Assembly: GCA_013396525.1 (NCBI GenBank)
Contig: VWYX01000343.1
Span: 1 to 64,000 of the forward strand
DNA from: Chaetorhynchus papuensis
Taxonomy: Eukaryota; Chordata; Aves; Passeriformes; Rhipiduridae
Length of the DNA stretch: 64,000 bases
Reading direction: 5' to 3'
The position numbers and the translations under genes were made by a program. Below the pieces are notes generated by a model. That model did not search any database. It was not told the DNA's origin and saw only the letters and a program-made list of their open reading frames with translations. Shown here piece after piece: positions 58,859 to 64,000 of this stretch. Numbering within the stretch: the first letter of the stretch is position 1; every line of letters begins with the position of its first letter.

Positions 58859-61800
58859 TGGAATAAGTTCATTTTAAGGTAGCCGTCTGGACTGATCTTA
58901 TTAATGTTGTTAATGCTGTGAAAAGTGCAAGTCTATTAACCAAACTTGTTAATGGAGGAAAAGCTGCTGGGCAGCACTGATGGAGTGAAGAACCAGTATT
59001 GTGTGTGAAGAACTTCAGTGCTGGGACTTCATACAACAGCATCATGATTTATAAACACGCATGGATAAAGGTCAGCTAGCATAGATCCACCCAGCCCACC
59101 ACTGCTCAAGGCTGGGGGTGGCCTTGGCACAAATGGAGGGTGACATGTGACCACCTGTGCGTTCAGTGTGGGATTGTGCAGAGCCGGTGCTGGTGTCAGG
59201 CCCCTGAGATTGAGAAGGATCGAGTGTGATTGGGGCAGGAAGACTTTTTTGGGTTGAACTTCAGCTGAGGGGAGGTGCGTGAGGTGGCTGCTCCTGGTAC
59301 CAAGGGGCTGCCACCCACCAGCACATCCCAGTGCTGGGCAGTCTCTGTAGGAACCTGCCAAGTCCTGCAAAAATGTCTATCCTGGGAGCAGACTGAAAGC
59401 CCAGCTAACAAGAGTGGGACTCCTGCTGGGTCAGAGCATGGAGTGGCATTTGGAAGCGGAGCGGCAGCTCCCTGTTAAACACTGCCCAAGGGATGGCTGC
59501 TGTAGGTGAATTCCCAGAACATCTCTGCGAGGGCAGTGGCCACGCCTCGCACTCTCTGCGTTTTCTTTGTAAAGGCCTGGGTTTTGCTGAACATGGCCTT
59601 GACCTAGTCCCTGTAGAAGTGAGGAGTGTGAAGAGGAGCTGGGGTCCCTGGGTGCTGGGGTGCTGTGGGGATGGGGGAGCTTCTTCAGAGCCCCTCTGAG
59701 CATGAGACCTACCTGGTGCTGCTGCACTGGAGGGGCTGGGGCTGCCAGGCCTAGGGAGTCTTGGACAGAGCAAAGGTTCATTTCACAAGTGACATTCCTG
59801 CCACTTCAGATTCTTCAGATGCCGTTTTTATTCTTTAACAGGTGAATTAGAAAGCTTGGACTGGAGGCTTTCTAATAAAAACTATTCAACTAAGAAATAA
59901 AATGTCAAATATTTATAAAGTAAAATATTTTAAAAATAATGTAATACAAATATTCAAAAAATTGCATATACTGTTCGGAATGCTTTTATTTTGGAGAGGA
60001 GGAGGGAATCTGAACAACAGCAGCAATAAAGACCTCTTAATAGTGCAAGGCTCTTGGGAAAACAGAGCTTAGCAAAATGATATATTAATAGAAAAAAAAA
60101 AGACATTTTCTCAGAGCACATGGTTCCTACTGTTTCTGTTGCCCTAAGCCACATGTTCTTCCAGGGCAATAAGGTCAACTGTCACAGAAATACCCCAAAA
60201 TCTTGGCAAAAATCTTGAAATACCCAAATACCTGCACTTTGTGTATTTTCTCTGTCTGGTTTTGGAGTAGGTGGAAGAGAAATTAACTGTCTGGCAGGTT
60301 TCTGTTACTTGCATAAAGGTTTTGCTTTGTACTACTCTGTGGTTGAGCATTTTTAGATCTACTTGTGGTTTTGCTGGAGTATCTGTATCATGCTGAGAAA
60401 CACAGATCCGCAGCCATAAAATGTCCTAAATACAGTGATATTACTATTAGAAGATGTTTAGCTGGTGGGGCCAGTTCCCTGTTCCCTCTCTGTGGGTGAG
60501 AGGAGGTGGATTCTTAAGGAATTAGGAGGGCAAAAATTTAAACAGGCAGCTTTAGACAAAGGAATTCACAAACCATGTAAGCAGGCCCAGCCAAGGGCAG
60601 AGGGATAAGTTGTGCTTGGGAATACTGGTAGCAAGTGGAAATTTTGGTAGCAAGTCCTGAGGCAGGGTTATGGAATTACTGGGTTTTTCTTTCCCCCCCC
60701 CCGCCTCCTTTCATCCATACTGCTAATTAAAAATGTACTATTTTCTTATTCTGCTTTGTGTGGTAAGTCAGCTGCAAGGGAGAAGCAGAGCGTCAGGGTC
60801 AGGTGTCCAGCCACGGCTCAGCTCCGAGGCAACCCTGCCTCAATTTACCTCCTTTTTCTTTTCAGCAGGAGATGATATACCTTGTGCCCAGGTGGTTGCA
60901 CATCAAGTGAGCCAGTGTTGGGAACAAGGGGCACTGATGGTCATTGCTGGGGCCAGGATGGTCGTGCGGTGAACTGGGGCTGGGTCCTGTCTGTGCCCTG
61001 GACTCCTTGCTGGTTTTCCCAGTCCTCCCCTGGTGGAGGCTCCTGACGCCAGATTAAAAACGGTGCTGACATGTACTGGTTGTTGTTCAGATATTAATGC
61101 ACTCGTTTGCTTTTCCCTCCTCTTCTGAATTAAGACAATAATGCTGAATTTACTGTTATTTGTGATAATTTCAGGTCTGCACGAGAGTTCTTTGAACAAC
61201 CAGGGTTTTCTTAAAAAAAAAAATCTTCAAAATATTCAGTTCTTTGCTCACAAGCGCTGAAACCTTGAGAGTGTGTCTGTGTAGGTGCCTGTGTTTGATT
61301 CACCCCTGAAGTACCCAGTTAAATGAACTTTTTAGATTGCTGGTGACAAAAATTACGGTTTTGGGTTTGACTCATTTTCATGCCAACAATTTAATACATC
61401 CATTCATATCCTTGATGTCCGGTATCCTTCTCAACTGGAGAATTACATTCTCAGGGCAGTCCTGAGTACATTTTCATAGTCATCTGCAGAAGGAAATAAA
61501 TTTACATAAAGCAGGAGAGACTTAAACCTGTGCAGATTTGATCTTGAGAATGAAGTGGCACAGAAAATAGAACTTGTAGAAAAGTGTTAGCTTTAAACAA
61601 AAACAACTGAGAAATAAAAATCTCAGTGCAGCTGCATTCCTTCTAAATCAAAAGCAGCTGAAATGTGATTCCCCTTGTGCTGTGATGCCACCTACGGGTT
61701 TTCTGTGGGGAACACAACCCTGGCCACAGCGTTTGGATTTTTAATCTTAGGGTTGAAGGTTTATTTTAAAACCACAAGAGCATGATGTCCTCCTGAGTCT

Positions 61801-62689
61801 GTCAAAAGAAATGTTTCCCACCCTGTACTTAGCTATTTCTGTATTGAATTTCAGGAAAGTTGAATTCCTTCTCAGAAACTTTGGTATATTGCTGTCAGCA
61901 ATTATAGACCTGAACCCAACACCTGATATGCTTCCTGTCCACAGAGGCATTTCTGAAATGCTTAGTGCATACAAGATCTGCCTTGTAAAAAATCATCAGC
62001 GGAATACAATCTATGAAAAATCTTGTGAGTTTCTGCAGACATCACAGCAGTGATTTTGAACCTGTGAAATTGGTATGTGTTTTGGAGAGCAGAGGATTTC
62101 TGTGTTAAAAGATTAGCATTTTGAAGCCATAATCAAATGCGAACTTCAAAAAATAGATCTGAAACTGTAATACAGCTAGTCCTAAAGTCTAGACAAGTGA
62201 CCTGAGTATTAAACATTCAAAGTAGACACATCTGGGTTATGGTGCTGAGTCTTTTACTAACCTGTGTGTTTTGGGCAAGACCTTTCATTTCCCAACACAG
62301 AAAAGGCCATAATATATGCGAGAACATATGTACTCTTCAGGAATAAGTGGAATATATGGAATGCATTTTCAACTCACTTGATTCTTTTCAAACACACAAC
62401 TGTTGTCACTAAGTTGTGCCCAAGTAAAGCACAGAGCTCTCATACAAGCCAGGAAGGCTGCTGGACGTTAAGTAACCACTTTTATCCTGATAGGGAAGGA
62501 CTGGACAATTTCAATCCTCTTGCTGAGTGAGTGCTGTTTTTTTTCCAAGGGTGTCAGGTACCTGTCTGGTGGATGCAGCACAGTGCTGTGGGATGGCTGC
62601 AGGTGGGTTGGAAGCTCAAAGGAAAACATTTTAAATATATTTGATATTTTTTATGAGTAGATGCAAGAGGAATTTTTTTTCCCAACGAG

Positions 62690-62868
62690 AACAAACGGAC
62701 ACTGAAATAATCTCCCCAGGGAAGCAAGCAGTGGACTCCCCAACACTGGACACTTGCGGTTGAGCTGGACCAGGTTCTGGGCCATCTTTACCCTGTGCTT
62801 TTGCCAAGTAGGGTTGGACCAGAGGGCCTGAGGTCCCTTCCAACCTGGTATTCTGTGATTTTGTGATA
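62690..62868 (+). repeat. CR1 LINE 3'-end fragment
   Basis: CCAGGGAAGCAAGCAGTGGA, then GTTGGACCAGAGGGCCTGAG and GTCCCTTCCAACCTGGTATT end in TCTGTGATTTTGTGATA, the CR1 3' terminus. Confidence 0.85.
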
Positions 62869-63048
62869 ATGTGTTGCTGCAATGGAATTGTTGATCAAGA
62901 ATTAATTTGCAGAGAGAAAATAAATATGTCATGGAATTCAAATTCAAATACTGGAAATGACCACATTTTAAAAATGCAAGGTAAGTGAGGAGACCATAAA
63001 TGGTTAGTATGTATAGTGACACTTTTCAGCTACTCAAAGCTTTGTTAC

Positions 63049-63305
63049 AGAATTACAGCACTATTGATGTGGGAAGAGACCTCTTCAGACAATCTAATCC
63101 AACCCCTTGCTCAAGCAGAGCCACCTAGAGCCCAGGAGTGTGTCCCATCGTGTTGAGTATCTTCAAGGATGGAAGATACCTTTGGCCTCTCTAGGCAACC
63201 TGTGCCAAAGCTGTTTTAACCAATCTCACAGTAAAAGTAATGTCCAGATGGAGTCTGAGGTTTCTCATTTGTGCCCACTGCCTCTTGTCCTGCCAGCAGG
63301 CTCTG
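63049..63305 (-). repeat. CR1 LINE 3' end, reverse orientation, diverged
   Basis: GTTACAGAATTACAGCA, GGGAAGAGACCTCTTCAGAC, TCTAATCCAACCCCTTGCTC and CTAGGCAACCTGTGCCAAAG follow the reverse complement of a CR1 3' end with many changes. Confidence 0.85.
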
Positions 63306-64000
63306 CCTTTCCTGACGCTTCTAGATCATGAATGTATTCTTGGAAAACGGCATCTGCCAGTAACAAAGTAGTTAAAAGTTTACTGCAGTAGGCAGTAAAA
63401 ATGTATCGAAGATCAGAAGCAGCTGCACATCCATTTCCTGAGAATAAATGTTCCTGCTATGTTCTGGTAGGAAACTTCCCTGTGCTGTTAGAAACTTAGA
63501 GCATCACAGGATGGCACAGTTGCTACATCCACGCTGCCAAGGCCTTTATCGTCACCTGGATCAGTTCGTGGCTGATGTACAGCACTGCTGTACAAAGGAA
63601 ACTCGGGTGAACAGTTTGGGAAACTTGGCATTAAGAGCAAGGACTGAATAATTGTTTCATTGCCAGTGATGTTAACTCAGTCTGCTTAAAACTGTGTGTA
63701 TTTGCTATTTATTTACTCGTTGAGTGTGAGAGTGCTGCTTCTGACTGCATAACAGAGAATGAACGCAAGGTGTGATGGATCATGGGTGACACTGTCAGAG
63801 CAAGAAGGGCCACAGTAATGGTTAACATTCTGTGTTTCTGTACTGCACATACCCTCACTGCAGCAACAATGATGTGAAAAGTTCAAAGAGCATTTCCGAG
63901 GCTCTGGCCCTTGCTCACACCCATGTTTGCCTCTGGAGTGTTTTAAACACTTGCCAAGAGAAACTTCTCCACATGAACATAACAGATGCTTGTTACCGGA

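Larger units (their letters stand above)
55440..64000. other. Intergenic sequence downstream of ADNP2
   Basis: No coding exon recognised on either strand. In human the next gene is PARD6G on the opposite strand; I saw no PDZ- or PB1-domain exon of it here. It could start beyond the window or leave only 3' UTR inside. CR1 fragments occur at 58427-58858, 62690-62868 and 63049-63305. Confidence 0.55.

Noticed and set aside
1..64000. CRISPR arrays, operons, phage or other prokaryote-type systems, endogenous viral genes
   Set aside because: No regularly spaced repeats, no clustered ORFs and no viral gag/pol/env reading frames seen. All features fit a vertebrate chromosome; the only reverse-transcriptase traces are CR1.

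Overview
This window is nuclear DNA of a bird. Three things show this: split genes with GT-AG introns and AATAAA signals, many truncated CR1 LINE 3' ends on both strands, and the vertebrate gene pair RBFA-ADNP2. Passerine or galliform cannot be decided from what I read. Two assembly gaps (runs of N) lie at 19871-20445 and 33934-34301.

Layout, all genes on the + strand. (1) 199-1298: the last two coding exons of a D-2-hydroxyacid dehydrogenase of the glyoxylate/hydroxypyruvate reductase (GRHPR-like) family; the rest lies upstream of the window. (2) 6350-9940: a complete tandem paralogue with five coding exons and 327 aa, preceded by a CpG island at about 5170-5760. (3) 10577-18097: RBFA, the mitochondrial ribosome-binding factor A, with seven coding exons and 330 aa. 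Its own CpG island starts only about 200 bp after the dehydrogenase poly(A) signal. (4) 18410-33370: a gene-poor interval of CR1 debris and unique sequence. (5) 33370-34450: the CpG-island promoter of ADNP2, partly lost in a gap. (6) 41376-53092: the ADNP2 coding region, with three coding exons and 1055 aa; 94% of the protein is in the last exon. It is followed by a 3' UTR with poly(A) signals at 53532 and 55422. (7) 55430-64000: intergenic sequence with CR1 fragments and no gene that I can support.

The genes do not form a pathway. The dehydrogenases are a lineage tandem array, RBFA is a mitochondrial ribosome assembly factor, and ADNP2 is a nuclear zinc-finger/homeobox protein. RBFA followed by ADNP2 on the same strand matches the human 18q23 order.

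No previously undescribed multi-gene system is evident. The observations most worth checking are: a chimeric CR1-tailed repeat present twice, whose copies share a perfect 96-nt core inside much more diverged flanks; the Ser-to-Ile change next to the catalytic His of the first dehydrogenase; a GC-AG intron in RBFA; and a duplicated CCAAT/octamer/CRE module in the ADNP2 promoter.
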